Positions 33,449 to 43,548 of a stretch of 64,000 nucleotides of DNA are shown here, in pieces. The notes below the pieces were generated by a model, which had not been told where the DNA came from, ran no database searches, and saw nothing but the letters and a program-made list of their open reading frames with translations. Source of the stretch: DATAFF01 sp963744915. GTDB lineage: Bacteria > Pseudomonadota > Alphaproteobacteria > Rhizobiales > Aestuariivirgaceae. Position numbers and translations under genes: made by a program. How positions within the stretch are numbered: the first letter of the stretch is position 1; every line of letters starts with the position of its first letter. Where the stretch lies: NCBI GenBank assembly GCA_963744915.1, contig CAVUUY010000014.1, forward strand, positions 73,151 through 137,150. The letters are read 5' to 3'.

Positions 33449-34782
33449 ATGAAGCGATTCACAAAGATTGCCGGCCTGCTGGCGGGTGTCGGTGTCCTGG
33501 CGCTGAGCCAGGCCGGCAGCGCCCAGGCGCGCGAGCTCACGCTGTGCTGGGCGGCCTGGGATCCGGCCAATGCGCTGGTCGAGCTGTCGAAGGACTTCGC
33601 GGCGCAAGTCCGGCATCGACCATGAAGTTCGAGTTCGTGCCATGGCCGAACTTCGCCGACCGCATGCTCAACGAGCTGAATTCCGGCGGCAAGCTCTGCG
33701 ACCTGATGATCGGCGACCGCCAGTGGATCGGCGGCTCGGCCGAGAACGGCTACTACGTGAAGCTCAATGATTTCTTCGACAAGGAAGGCATCAAGATGTC
33801 GGACTTCGCGCCGGCCACCGTCTATGCCTATTCGACCTGGCCGAAGGGCACGCCGAACTACTGGGCGCTGCCGGCCATGGGCGATGCCAATCGGCTGGAT
33901 CTACCGCAAGGACTGGTTCGCCAAGCCCGAGCTCCAGGCGGAGTTCAAGGAGAAGTACGGCCGCGACCTGGCGCCGCCCAAGACCTGGGACGAGCTCAAG
34001 GAGATCGCCGAATTCTTCCAGGGCCGCGAGATCGACGGCAAGAAGGTCTATGGCGCCGCGATCTTCACCGAGCGCGGCTCGGAAGGCATCACCATGGGCG
34101 CCACCGTCGCGCTCTATCCCTACGGCTTCAAGTACGAGAACCCGGCAAGCCCTACGACATGGAAGGCTTCGTCAACTCCGCCGACGCGGTCACCGGCCTC
34201 GAGATCTACAAGGCACTCTACAAGTGCTGCACGCCGCCGGGCTACACCGACGGCTACATGGGCGAAGGCCTCGACGCCTTCAAATCCGGCCAGGTGGCGA
34301 TGATGATGAACTGGTTCGCCTTCATGGCCCGGCATGTACAAGGACGAGAATGTCGGCGGCGACAAGATCGGCTTCTTCGTCAATCCCAGGCGAGAAGGTC
34401 GCGGCCTCGACGCTCGGCGGCCAGGGCATCTCGGTCGTCGCCAACACCGACAACAGGAAGACGCGCTGGCCTACATCAAGTGGTTCGCCCAGCCGGACGT
34501 GCAGAAGAAGTGGTGGTCGCTCGGCGGCTATTCCTGCCACAAGGCGGTGCTCGAACGACCCGAGCTTTCCGAAGCCGCCAGCCCTTCGCCGCCGACTTCC
34601 TCGAAGGCGATGGCGCATCGTGAAGGACTTCTGGCAGGAGCCGTCCTATGCCTCGCTGCTGCAGGCGATGCAGAAGCGCCTGCACGACTATGTCGTCGCC
34701 GACAAGGGCACCGCCAAGGAAGCGCTCGACGGGCTGATCGAGGACTGGACCGAAGATCTTCAAGGACGAAGGCAAGATCTAG
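33449..34782 (+). CDS. CUT1 ABC transporter substrate-binding protein (multiple frameshifts)
   Basis: ATG 33449 follows AGGGAGGAAAGAGG. A signal peptide (KIAGLLAGVGVLALSQAGSA) leads into a maltose-binding-protein-type fold: ELTLCWAAWDPANALVELSK, FEFVPWPNFADRMLNELNSG, LCDLMIGDRQWIGGSAENGY, AEFFQGREIDGKKVYGAAIF, KSGQVAMMMNWFAFM, WFAQPDVQKKWWSLGGYSCH, ALDGLIEDWTE. About a dozen single-base shifts lie between 33603 and 34756, mostly insertions with at least two deletions (near 34145 and 34457). The corrected length is about 440 residues. Substrate inferred as a small polyol or ketose from the kinase genes downstream. Confidence 0.85.
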
Positions 34783-34909
34783 TAAGTCACGCTGCCTCGC
34801 CGACGTGACCGCTCCCGCAGCCGGCAGCTCTCCGCAGCGGGAGCGGGTGACGCAGCTCCGCGAGCTCGCCCGCAGAACTGACCCAAGGTGAGCCTGACTT
34901 CAGACCGCC

Positions 34910-35872
34910 ATGGCGACCGCATTCGACAGGATGGCCGACACTGCCGCGACAGCAACACCGCCCGACCTCGCGCGGCGGATGCGCGGCCTGTCCGATCCGG
35001 CCATCGCCTGGCTCTTCATCGCGCCGACCATCGTCCTGCTGCTCGCCATCAACATCTTCCCGCTGATCTGGACGATCCAGCTCTCCTTCACCAATTACCG
35101 GGCCAACCGGCCGAACGCGGCCGATCAAGAATGTCGGCCTCGACAACTACACGCGCCATCCTGACCGACCCCGACATCTGGGCGGCGATGCAGGCGACGG
35201 CGCATTTCGTGTTCTGGACGATCGCTGCTGCAGACGCTGATCGGCTTCACGCTGGCCTGGCTGATCGACCGCAAGTTCCGCGGCCACGCCTTCTGGACCA
35301 CCGTCATCCTGATCCCGATGATGCTGTCGCCGGCGGTGGTCGGCAATTTCTGGAACTTCCTCTACCAGCCGCAGATCGGGCTGTTCAACTACGTCGTCTC
35401 GTTCTTCACCGGCATGCCGCCATCATCTTTCGAGATGCTCGGGATCGGTGACGCTGGCGCCCTGGTCGATCATCATCGTCGACACCTGGATGTGGACGCC
35501 CTACGTGATGCTGATCTGCCTCGCCGGGTCTGCGCTCGATCCCCGACTACATCTACGAGGCGGCCGAGGTCGACCGCGCCTCGCACTGGCGGCAGTTCTG
35601 GTCGATCACGCTGCCGATGGCGCTGCCCTTCATCATGCTCGCGGTGCTGTTCCGCGGCATCGAGAACTTCAAGATGTTCGACATGGTCAACCTGCTGACC
35701 GGCGGCGGGCCCGGGCTCGACCACCGAGGTCGCCTCGATCACGCTCAAGCGCGAGGCCTTCGAGAAGTGGCGCACCGGCTATTCCTCGGCCTTCGCCATC
35801 ATCCTGTTCGTCACGGTGTTCGGCCTCGCCAACATCTACGTGAAGGCGCTGAACCGGGTGAAGCAGCGATGA
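34910..35872 (+). CDS. CUT1 ABC transporter permease A (frameshifted)
   Basis: MalF/UgpA-like permease, about 315 residues after correction: AIAWLFIAPTIVLLLAINIF, FPLIWTIQLSFTNYRA, FWTTVILIPMMLSPAVVGNF, and the EAA-loop IPDYIYEAAEVDRASHWRQF then WSITLPMALPFIMLAVLFRG. It ends TVFGLANIYVKALNRVKQR at TGA 35872, overlapping the next ATG (ATGA). At least five single-base shifts break the frame (near 35122, 35228, 35448, 35530 and 35720). Start ATG 34910 is preceded by no strong ribosome binding site. Confidence 0.83.
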
Positions 35873-36827
35873 GCGCTCACCACCGCCCATTCCGTCGTCG
35901 AGCCGGGCACGCCGTCGCAAGCGCATCGCCGGCGCGCTCGTCGATCCTCTACGCGCTGGTCTCGATGATCCCGCTGTTCTGGATCTTCGCCACCAGCTTC
36001 AAGACGCCGCCCGATTCGATCACCTATCCGCCCAAGGTGGTGTTCCAGCCCGTCGCTCGAGGGCTACTGCAACCTCTTCACCACGCGCACGCGGCAGACG
36101 CCGGAATACATCGCAGTCGCTGCCGCCGGCCCACGGCGTCTGCGACGAGATCACCCGCAAGCGCAACATGGTGATCGCCGGGCCGTCGAACTACCTGCCG
36201 CGCTTCATCAATTCGCTGATCATCGCCTTCGGCTCGACCTTCTGCGCGGTGTTGCTCGGCACGCTCGCGGCCTATGGCTTCTCGCGCTTCAAGGTGCCGC
36301 TCGAAGGACGACCTCCTGTTCTTCATCCTGTCGACGCGGATGATGCCGCCGATCGCCGTCGCGATCCCGATCTACCTGATGTACCGCGCAGCTCGGCCTG
36401 TCGGACACCGCGCTCGGCATGATCCTGCTCTACACGGCGGTCAACGTGTCGCTGGCGGTGTGGCTGCTCAAGGGCTTCATCGACGAGATCCCGCGCGAAT
36501 ACGAGGAAGCGGCGATGATCGACGGCTACACGCGGCTGCAGGCCTTCTGGAAGGTGGTGCTGCCGCAGGCGGCCACCGGCATCGCCGCCACCGCGATCTT
36601 CTGCCTGATCTTCGCCTGGAACGAATATGCCTTCGCGGTGCTGCTGACCTCCGGCGACGGCGCAGACCGCGCCGCCCTTCATCCCCACCATCATCGGCGA
36701 GGGCGGGCAGGACTGGCCGGCGGTGGCGGCCGGCACGACGCTGTTCCTGATGCCGATCCTGGTCTTCACCGTGCTGCTGCGCAAGCACCTGCTGCGCGGC
36801 ATCACCTTCGGGGCGGTGCGCAAATGA
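35869..36827 (+). CDS. CUT1 ABC transporter permease B (frameshifted)
   Basis: MalG/UgpE-like permease: SILYALVSMIPLFWIFATSF, KTPPDSITYPPKVVFQP, LPRFINSLIIAFGSTFCAVL, LAAYGFSRFKVPL, FFILSTRMMPPIAVAIPIYL, and the EAA-loop IPREYEEAAMIDGYTRLQAF. It ends with RKHLLRGITFGAVRK at TGA 36827, again overlapping the next ATG. At least six single-base shifts are scattered through it (for example near 35910, 36056, 36306, 36395 and 36662). Confidence 0.83.
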
Positions 36828-37040
36828 GCGAGCCCGTCGCCAGTCGCGCCCGCCGGTCAAGGCCGCTCGTCGCGGCCTGCTTCCGGCGCGGCCCGTGGGA
36901 GATCCTCGCGACCGTCGTCATCGCCGCCGGCGTGCTGATGCTGATGCAGCCCTTCTCGCTCGATGCTCTACACCTGGTCGTTCGTGACGACGCTCGCCGG
37001 CACCGTGATGTTCATCATCGTCTCGAAGTTTCCGGAGTGA
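36824..37040 (+). CDS. small membrane subunit of the polyol importer (frameshift)
   Basis: About 70 residues in two segments: ILATVVIAAGVLMLMQPFSL and, after a shift near 36966, LYTWSFVTTLAGTVMFIIVS ending KFPE. Two helices. Its position among permease and ATPase genes recalls the small DUF2160 membrane protein (GlpU) of the rhizobial glycerol importer GlpSTPQUV. The overlaps (ATGA at its start, 4-bp gap to the ATPase) make it an integral operon member. Confidence 0.6.
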
Positions 37041-37044
37041 GCCG

Positions 37045-38161
37045 ATGGCCGAGATCCGGGTCGAGAACCTGCGCAAGACCTTCGGCGACTTCATCGCGGT
37101 GAAGGAATTCGACCTTCACCATTCCGGACGGCGAGTTCTTCTGCCTGCTCGGGCCGTCGGGCTGCGGCAAGACGACGACGCTGCGCATGATCGCCGGGCT
37201 CGAGCTGCCGACCTCCGGCCAGATCTTGCTCGACGGCGAGGACGTGACCTTCAAGCGCGCCTCGCGAGCGCGACATCGCCTTCGTGTTCCAGCTGTTCGC
37301 GCTCTATCCGCACATGAACGTGCGGCAAGAACATCGGCTTTCCGCTGCTGCTGCCAGGGCGTGCCGCGGCGCGAGATCGCGCCAGCGCGTCGAGGAGACG
37401 GCGCGGCTCCTGCGCATCGACCATCTGCTCGACAAGCCGGTGTCGGGCCTGGCCGGCGGCGACCGCCAGCGCGTGGCGCTGGGCCGCGCCATCGTGCGCC
37501 GGCCCGAAGGCCTTCCTGATGGACGAGCCGCTCGGCACGCTCGACGCCGAGTTCCGCGACCTGATGTGCGACGAGCTGCGCGCGCTGCACAACCGCATCG
37601 GCGCGACCACGGTCTACGTCACCCATGACCAGCTCGAGGCGATGTCGATGGCCGACAAGATCGCCGTCATGAACCACGGCGTCGATCGAGCAGTTCGGCA
37701 CGCCGCAGGAGATCTACGACCGGCCGGCCACGCATGTTCGTCGCCGACTTCATCGGCTCGCCGCCGATGAACTTCCTGCGCCTTCGACGGGCGCGCTGCG
37801 ACCGGGGCGCAGACCGGCTGGCGCTCGACGGCGCCGAGATCGCCATGCCCGACATTGCGCGAAGCCGGCCGCCGGGCCGAGCTGGTGCTGGCGTGCGGCC
37901 CGAGCACATCCGCTTCGACGACGGCTGGCGGCCTGCGCGGCGAGGTCTTCGGCGCCGAGTATCTCGGCACCACCCAGATCGTCACGGTCGACACCGCGGC
38001 GGGCCGGCTCAAGGCGCGCCTGCCGGCCGACCGGCAGCGTCAAGCTCGGCGAGCCGGTCGGCCTCGACCTTCCGCCGCCGAGCGGCTGTCGCTGTTCGAC
38101 AAGGCGAGCGGCCGCGCGCATCGCGCATCGGCGCTGCACGAGGGAGCGCGCCCATGGCTGA
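37045..38161 (+). CDS. CUT1 ABC transporter ATP-binding protein A (frameshifted)
   Basis: MalK/UgpC-type ATPase starting at ATG 37045 (MAEIRVENLRKTFGDFIAVK). Walker A is in LLGPSGCGKTTTLRMIAGLE. Other motifs are IAFVFQLFALYPHMNV (Q-loop), the signature-like LAGGDRQRVALGRAIVRRP, Walker B FLMDEPLGTLDAEFRDLM and VTHDQLEAMSMADKIAVM. A C-terminal TOBE region follows (LVLACGPSTSASTT is a shifted version of VRPEHIRFDDG). The signature reads AGGD rather than SGGE/Q, a notable difference. At least seven single-base shifts. The end is uncertain, placed at the TGA overlapping the next gene. Confidence 0.82.
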
Positions 38162-39179
38162 GGTCCGCTCATCGGCGTCACCAAGCGCTTCGGCAAGGCC
38201 ACGGCGGTCGACGGACCTGTCGCTCGACATCGCCGACGGCGAGTTCGTCGTGCTGCTCGGCCCGACCGGCGCCGGCAAGACGACGACGCTGCGGCTGGTC
38301 GCCGGGCTCGAGAAGCCCGACGCCGGCGCGGTCGCGATCGGCGGCCGCGACGTGACCGACGCTCGCGCCGGCCGCGCGCGACGTCGCCTTCGTGTTCCAG
38401 CAGTATTCGCTCTATCCGCATCTGTCGCGTGTTCGACAATCTGGCCTTCCCGCTGCGCTCGCCGGCGCGGCGGATGCCCGAGGCCGAGATCGCAGCGCGG
38501 GTGCGACGAGGTGGCCACGCTGCTGCGCATCGCGCACAAGCTCGACAACCAGGCGACCGCAGCTCTCGGGCGGCGAGATGCAGCGCGTCGCGATCGGCCG
38601 GGCGCTGGTGCGGCAGCCCGCCGATCTATCTGATGGACGAGCCGCTGTCCTCGCTCGACGCCAAGCTGCGCGCCGACCTGCGGCTCGAGCTGAAGCGCAT
38701 CCAGGCGCGAGCTCGGCGCGACCATGCTCTACGTCACCCACGACCAGATCGAGGCGATGACCATGGCCGACCGCATCGGCGTCCTCGACGACGGGCGGCT
38801 CGTGCAGATCGGCACGCCGCGCGAGATCTACGAGGACCCGCGACAGCATCTATGTCGCGACCCGGCTCGGCCAGCCGGCGATCAATCTCGTTGCCCGCCG
38901 GCCTGCTGCCGGCCGGCTCGCCGCCGGCGGGCGCCAAGACCGTCGGCGCGCGCACCGAGCACATCCGCATCGAGAAGGCCAATGGCGGCGGCGCCACCGG
39001 CAAGGTCGACTGGATCGAGCATCTCGGCGACCAGAACCACCTTCATCTGTCGGTCGGCGAACGGCGGATCGTGACGCTGGCGCTCGCCCGACAGCGATCT
39101 CGGGCCGGGCGACCCGGTCAGGCTCGAGGTGGTCCGGCCGCTGTTCTTCGACGCCGCCGGCAACCGGTTGCGGGAATAG
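38154..39179 (+). CDS. CUT1 ABC transporter ATP-binding protein B (frameshifted)
   Basis: A second MalK-type ATPase from ATG 38154. Walker A is VLLGPTGAGKTTTLRLVAGL, the Q-loop VAFVFQQYSLYPHL, the signature LSGGEMQRVAIGRALVRQP, Walker B YLMDEPLSSLDAKLRADL and YVTHDQIEAMTMADRIGVLD, followed by a C-terminal TOBE-like part (RTEHIRIEKANGG, LGDQNHLHLSVGERRIVT). Two distinct ATPases in one CUT1 operon is unusual and is the layout of the glycerol importer (GlpS and GlpT). At least seven single-base shifts. Confidence 0.83.
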
Positions 39180-39191
39180 GAATCGAGGCCG

Positions 39192-39800
39192 ATGGAGGCT
39201 CAGGACATCAAGCGTCTGATCGATACGCTGGCCGAGCGGGTCATCGCCGCGCAGCGACGAGCTGACCGCGCTCGACCAGGCGATCGGCGACGGCGATCAC
39301 GGCCTCAACATGAAGCGCGGCTTCGAGGCGGTGCTGGCCGAGGGCGCGGCAATCACCGCCAAGCCGCTGCCCGGCGGCGCTGCACAAGCGTCGGCATGAC
39401 GCTGGTGATGAAGGTCGGCGGCGCCTCGGGCCCGCTCTATGGCACGCTGTTCATGGCGCTCGGCAAGGCGCTGCCGGCGGAGCCCGACCGCGCGGCGGTG
39501 GCACAGGCGCTGGCGGCCGCGCTCGACGCCGTCAAGGCGCGCGGCAAGTCGGAGGTCGGCCAGAAGACCATGCTCGACGTGCTCGCGCCGGTGCAGCAGG
39601 CGCTCGCCGCGGGAGCCGATGCGACAGCGCTGCGCGGCGATCGCGCGGCGAGGCGGCGAAGGCCACCATGCCGCATGAAGGCGACCCGCGGGCGGGCCTC
39701 GTTCCTCGGCGAGCGCTCGATCGGCCACATGGATCCCGGCGCGCGCTCCAGCGCCTGATGGTCGGTGCGGTCGTCGATGCGCTGGAGCGGCAGGTCATGA
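39192..39800 (+). CDS. dhaL: dihydroxyacetone kinase ADP-binding subunit DhaL (frameshifted)
   Basis: DhaL carries the nucleotide that accepts phosphate from DhaM and passes it to dihydroxyacetone on DhaK. Markers are LIDTLAERVIAAQ, the Mg-ADP site LTALDQAIGDGDHGLNMKRG, GMTLVMKVGGASGPLYGTLF, VGQKTMLDVLAPVQQAL and the end ATRGRASFLGERSIGHMDPG then AVVDALERQ. Shifts occur near 39258, 39384, 39627-39672, 39752 and 39793. The conserved Asp residues of the Mg site are intact. The stop overlaps the DhaM start (ATGA). It follows the second ATPase gene closely. Confidence 0.88.
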
Positions 39801-40210
39801 CCAGCAGCAATGTCGGCATCGTCATCGTCTCGCATTCGCCAGGACGTCGCCGACGGCGCCGCCGACATGGTGCGCCAGATGGTCGGCGACGAGGTGCCGC
39901 TGGCGCATTGCGGCGGCAATCCCGACGGCGGGCTCGGCACCAGCGTCGAAAGCATCATGGCGGCGATCGACGGAGGCCTGGTCGGACAAGCGGGCGTGGC
40001 CATCCTCGTCGATCTCGGCGGCGCCGAGACCAACAGCGAGATGGCGATCGAGATGTTGCCGCCGGGAACGCGCGAGCCGGGTCGTGGTCTGCAATGCGCC
40101 GATCGTCGAGGGCGCCGTCATGGCGGCGACGGAAGCGTCGGGCGGGTCGCAGCCTGGCGGCGGTCCGCAGCACGGCCGAGGAACTCTATGCCGGGGCGAT
40201 CGTGACATGA
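39797..40210 (+). CDS. dhaM: PTS-dependent dihydroxyacetone kinase phosphotransferase subunit DhaM (EIIA-Man type)
   Basis: A single EIIA-Man-like domain: VGIVIVSHS carries the phospho-histidine, then GGNPDGGLGTSVESIMAAID and GVAILVDLGGAETNSEMAIE, ending with VCNAPIVEGAVMAATEASGG and STAEELYAGAIVT. Two or three single-base shifts (near 39842, 40082 and 40148). In Escherichia coli DhaM is a fusion of EIIA, HPr and an EI fragment; here it is the EIIA domain alone, and HPr and EI are separate genes directly after it. Confidence 0.87.
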   Translation: MTSSNVGIVIVSHSPGRRRRRRRHGAPDGRRRGAAGALRRQSRRRARHQRRKHHGGDRRRPGRTSGRGHPRRSRRRRDQQRDGDRDVAAGNARAGSWSAMRRSSRAPSWRRRKRRAGRSLAAVRSTAEELYAGAIVT

Positions 40211-40513
40211 GCCAGCCAACCGCAGCGAGGTCGGTGCTGATGACCCATCGCCGTCGGGCTGCATGCGCGCCCGTCGGTCAAGCTCACCAAGCTCGCCAAG
40301 AGCTTCGGCTGCCGCATCGAGGTGGCGCAGCAGGCATCCGGCCCGTGGATCGATGCCAAGAGCATCGTCAAGGTGATGGCGATGAAGGCGCCGCGCGACA
40401 CCACGCTGCATTTTCGGGCGGAAGGCGATGGGGCGGCCGAGGCGGTGAATGCCCTGAGCGAGCTCGTCGCGCGCAATTTCGACGAGGATCATGCCGATGC
40501 CGCAGCCCCTTGA
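40207..40513 (+). CDS. HPr-like phosphocarrier protein of the Dha system (frameshift)
   Basis: About 100 residues. The phospho-site is in AVGLHARPSVKLTKLAKSFG (His) after correcting one base near 40255. Ser-loop-like DAKSIVKVMAMKAPRDTTLH and the C-terminal helix AVNALSELVARNFDEDH complete the fold. The ATG overlaps the DhaM stop (ATGA) and its 3' end overlaps the EI start. It would shuttle phosphate from the following EI to DhaM. Confidence 0.87.
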
Positions 40514-42108
40514 ACGGATCGGGCGGCCAGCCTCGCCGGGGATTGCGGTGGGCCCGCTGGCGCCGTTCTCGAGCGTGGTGCGGCCAATCGCGGCGACCAC
40601 GACCGATGCGGCAGCGGCGCGGGCCAGGCTGACGCAGGCGCTTGCCGCGGCGGCACAGGAGCTGGCGAGACTGCTTGCGGCGGCCGAGCGCTGACGGGCA
40701 GGCCATTCTGGAATTCCAGATCGCCATGCTGGAGGACGGCACGTTCAGCGATCCGGCGCTCGAGCTGATCGAGGGCGGCGCATCGGCGGCGGCGGGCTGG
40801 AGTGCGGCGCTCGACGAGCAGATCGCCGGTTTTGCCGATGCCGGCGACGATTATTTCCGGGCCCGGGCGGGCGATCTCGCCGATCTGCGCGACCGCGTCC
40901 TGCGGCGCCTCGCCGGCGAGGCGGATTCGGTGCTGCCGGCCGGCTCGATCCTGATCGGCGACGACCTCGCACCGAGCCGGTTCCTGGCGATCGACTGGAG
41001 CCGGGGCGGCGCCGTCATCCTCGAGCGCGGCAGCCCGCTCAGCCATGTCGCCATGCTGGCGCGGGCGCGCGGCATCCCGATGGTGATCGGCCTTGGACAG
41101 CTTTCCGCCATTGGCCATGCCGAAGCGATCGTCGACGGGACGAGCGGCCGCGTCGTGCTGTCGCCCGACCTCAAGTCGCGGCGGGCGATGATCGATGCGG
41201 CACGGGCCCTGGCTGAGGAGGAGCGGCAGGCGAACCGGCATCGCGCGGCGCCAGCCATCACGGTTGATGGCGTTGCCGTGAAGGTCATGATCAATGTTGC
41301 TGATCCGGCCGAGGTCGATGCGGTCGACATCGGCGATTGCGACGGCATCGGCCTGATGCGCACCGAGTTCCTGTTCCGCAATGGCCGGCCGCTGCCGGGC
41401 GAGGACGAGCAGTACCGTGCCTATCGGCGGCTGCTCGAATGGGCGGGGGAGAAGCCGGTGACGGTCCGGACCCTCGATGCGGGCGGCGACAAGCCGATCG
41501 CCGGGCTGACGCCGGACGACGAGACCAACACCTTCCTCGGCGTGCGGGGCCTGCGTCTGTCGCTGGCGCGCCCCGAGGTGTTCCGGGTTCAGCTGCGGGC
41601 GCTCGCCCGGGCCGCGGTCCACGGCAATCTCAGGGTGATGCTGCCGATGGTGACGGTGCCGGAGGAATTCACCGCTGCGGCAGCCCTGTTCGAGGAGGAG
41701 CTCGCGGCGCTCCGGCGGCAAGGGAAAGCCTGCGCCCGCCCGCCGCTTGGCATCATGATCGAGGTGCCGCTGCCGGCGCTGCAGCCGGAGCTTTTTCCGA
41801 TGGCGCAGTTCTTCTCGATCGGCTCCAACGATCTCACGCAATATCTGGCGGCGGCAGCCCGCGACAACGCCGCCGTTTCAGGGCTTGCCGAAAGCGCCTA
41901 TCCGGCGGTCGCCATGCTGATCGCCGCGCTGACGGCATTTGCGGCGCGGCGGGGGATCGAGCTGTCGATCTGCGGCGATCTCGCCTCCGAGGTCGGCAAG
42001 GTGCCGGACCTCATCGGTCGCGGGCTCAGGTCTCTTTCGGTGGCGCCGGCGGCACTGGGGCGGGTCAAGGCAACCATCTGCCGATCCCAGGCGGGAGGTG
42101 GCGCTTGA
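40491..42108 (+). CDS. PTS enzyme I dedicated to the Dha phosphorelay (one frameshift)
   Basis: About 538 residues after removing one base near 40690. The active-site histidine is about residue 185 in SPLSHVAMLARARGIPMVIG. The PEP-binding barrel shows GDCDGIGLMRTEFLFRNGRP, TVRTLDAGGDKPIAGL, NLRVMLPMVTVPEEF, MIEVPLPALQPELFPMAQF and FFSIGSNDLTQYLAAAARDN, plus SICGDLASEVGKVPDLIG; the usual cysteine-containing signature is present. There is no GAF domain, so this is not the nitrogen-PTS EI (PtsP). It overlaps HPr upstream and the regulator downstream. Confidence 0.9.
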
Positions 42109-42533
42109 GCGAATTCGAGGACCCCTCCTCATCGCAGTCGGTCGCTGCGGTTCGCGAATACAAGACCATTCTTCGCGAGATCCTCGATGCGCGCCCGGCC
42201 GGCACGCGGCTGCGCCTGGCGATGGCGCTGGGCAAGAACCGCAGCTTCGTGTCGCAGATTGCCAACCCGCAATATGCAACGCCGATCCCGATCCGGCATA
42301 TCGAAACGATATTCGATCTCTGCCATTTCCCGGAAGCCACCCGCGGGCGCTTCCTCGATGCCTACGCCAAGGCCCATCCGGTCCGCCGCATGGAGGACCG
42401 CTCCGGCCTCAAGATGCGGCGCCAGGTGCTGGCCCTTCCCGATCTCGGCGATGCCGAGCGCAATGCTCGTTTCGATGCGCTGATCATGGATTTCGCCCGC
42501 AAGGTTTGCCGCGTGCTGACCGGAACGGAGTAG
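42105..42533 (+). CDS. small helix-turn-helix regulator inside the Dha operon
   Basis: 142 residues from a TTG start at 42105 that overlaps the EI stop (TTGA), with GGGAGGTGGCGC as ribosome binding site. A Xre-like helix-turn-helix is seen at about 34-56 (LRLAMALGKNRSFVSQIANP). After it comes a helical segment (IETIFDLCHFPEATRGRFLD) and a basic linker into RRQVLALPDLGDAERNARFD. I do not recognise the family. Its place between EI and DhaK suggests a local transcriptional regulator or a kinase-interacting adaptor, by analogy with DhaR/DhaQ/DhaS. Confidence 0.7.
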   Translation: MSEFEDPSSSQSVAAVREYKTILREILDARPAGTRLRLAMALGKNRSFVSQIANPQYATPIPIRHIETIFDLCHFPEATRGRFLDAYAKAHPVRRMEDRSGLKMRRQVLALPDLGDAERNARFDALIMDFARKVCRVLTGTE

Positions 42534-42554
42534 GCTCGAGAGCAGGAGAGGCCC

Positions 42555-43544
42555 ATGAAGAAGTTGATCAACAGCGTCGAGACCGTGCTGTCGGAAAGCC
42601 TCGAGGGGTTGGCGGCGGCTCATTCCGACATCCTGATGCTCGATCCCGAGCACCGCTTCGTGCGCCGCCGGCAGCTGAAGGCGGGCAAGGTGGCACTGAT
42701 CTCGGGCGGCGGCTCGGGCCATGAGCCGCTGCATGGCGGGCTGGTCGGACATGGCATGCTGGATGCCGCCTGTCCCGGCCAGGTCTTCACCTCGCCGACG
42801 CCAGACCAGATGGTGGCCGCCGCCGAGGCGGTCGCCGCCGGCGAGGGGACGGTGTTCGTCGTCAAGAATTATGAAGGCGACGTGATGAATTTCGACATGG
42901 CGCGCGAGATGCTGGGCGGCAACATCGAAACCGTTCTCACCGATGACGACGTCGCGGTCGAGAACTCGCTCTACACCACCGGCCGGCGCGGCGTGGCGGG
43001 AACGCTGATCGTCGAGAAGATAGCCGGCGCGGCGGCCGAGCGCGGCGCCGACCTCGCGACGGTGGCAAGCATTGGACGCAAGGTCAATGCGGTGACCCGC
43101 TCGATGGGTGTGGCGCTGACGTCCTGCACGGTGCCGTCAGCCGGCAAACCGACCTTCGCCATCGCCGACTACGAGATGGAGATGGGGGTCGGCATCCATG
43201 GCGAGCCGGGCCGCCGCCGCGTCGAGCTGAAGCAGGCGGACGCTATCGCCGAGGAAATGATCACGGCGATCTGCAGCGATCTCAAGGAGAAGGCACGCGG
43301 CCCGGCGATCGTGCTGGTCAACGGCTTCGGCGGGACGCCGCTGATGGAGCTCTATTTGATGTATGGCGCGGCCCGCCGGCTTCTCGACAAGCGCGGCATC
43401 AAGATTGCGCGGACGCTCACCGGCTCCTACGTCACCTCGCTCGACATGGCCGGGTGCTCGATCACCGTGACGATGGTCGATGACGAGATGCTCAAATTGT
43501 GGGACGAGCCGGTGCATACGGCGGCGCTGCGCTGGAAGATGTAG
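42555..43544 (+). CDS. dhaK: dihydroxyacetone kinase substrate-binding subunit DhaK
   Basis: 329 residues, intact. Binds dihydroxyacetone as a hemiaminal to a histidine, here His215 in MGVGIHGEPGRRRVELKQAD. Other markers are KVALISGGGSGHEPLHGGLV, GTVFVVKNYEGDVMNFDMAR, GTLIVEKIAGAAAERG and ARTLTGSYVTSLDMAGCSIT. AGGAGAGGCCC precedes the ATG. It is the last gene of the cluster, 21 bp after the regulator; a dyad-rich end signal follows. With DhaL and DhaM it would make dihydroxyacetone phosphate for glycolysis. Confidence 0.93.
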   Translation: MKKLINSVETVLSESLEGLAAAHSDILMLDPEHRFVRRRQLKAGKVALISGGGSGHEPLHGGLVGHGMLDAACPGQVFTSPTPDQMVAAAEAVAAGEGTVFVVKNYEGDVMNFDMAREMLGGNIETVLTDDDVAVENSLYTTGRRGVAGTLIVEKIAGAAAERGADLATVASIGRKVNAVTRSMGVALTSCTVPSAGKPTFAIADYEMEMGVGIHGEPGRRRVELKQADAIAEEMITAICSDLKEKARGPAIVLVNGFGGTPLMELYLMYGAARRLLDKRGIKIARTLTGSYVTSLDMAGCSITVTMVDDEMLKLWDEPVHTAALRWKM

Positions 43545-43548
43545 AGCA

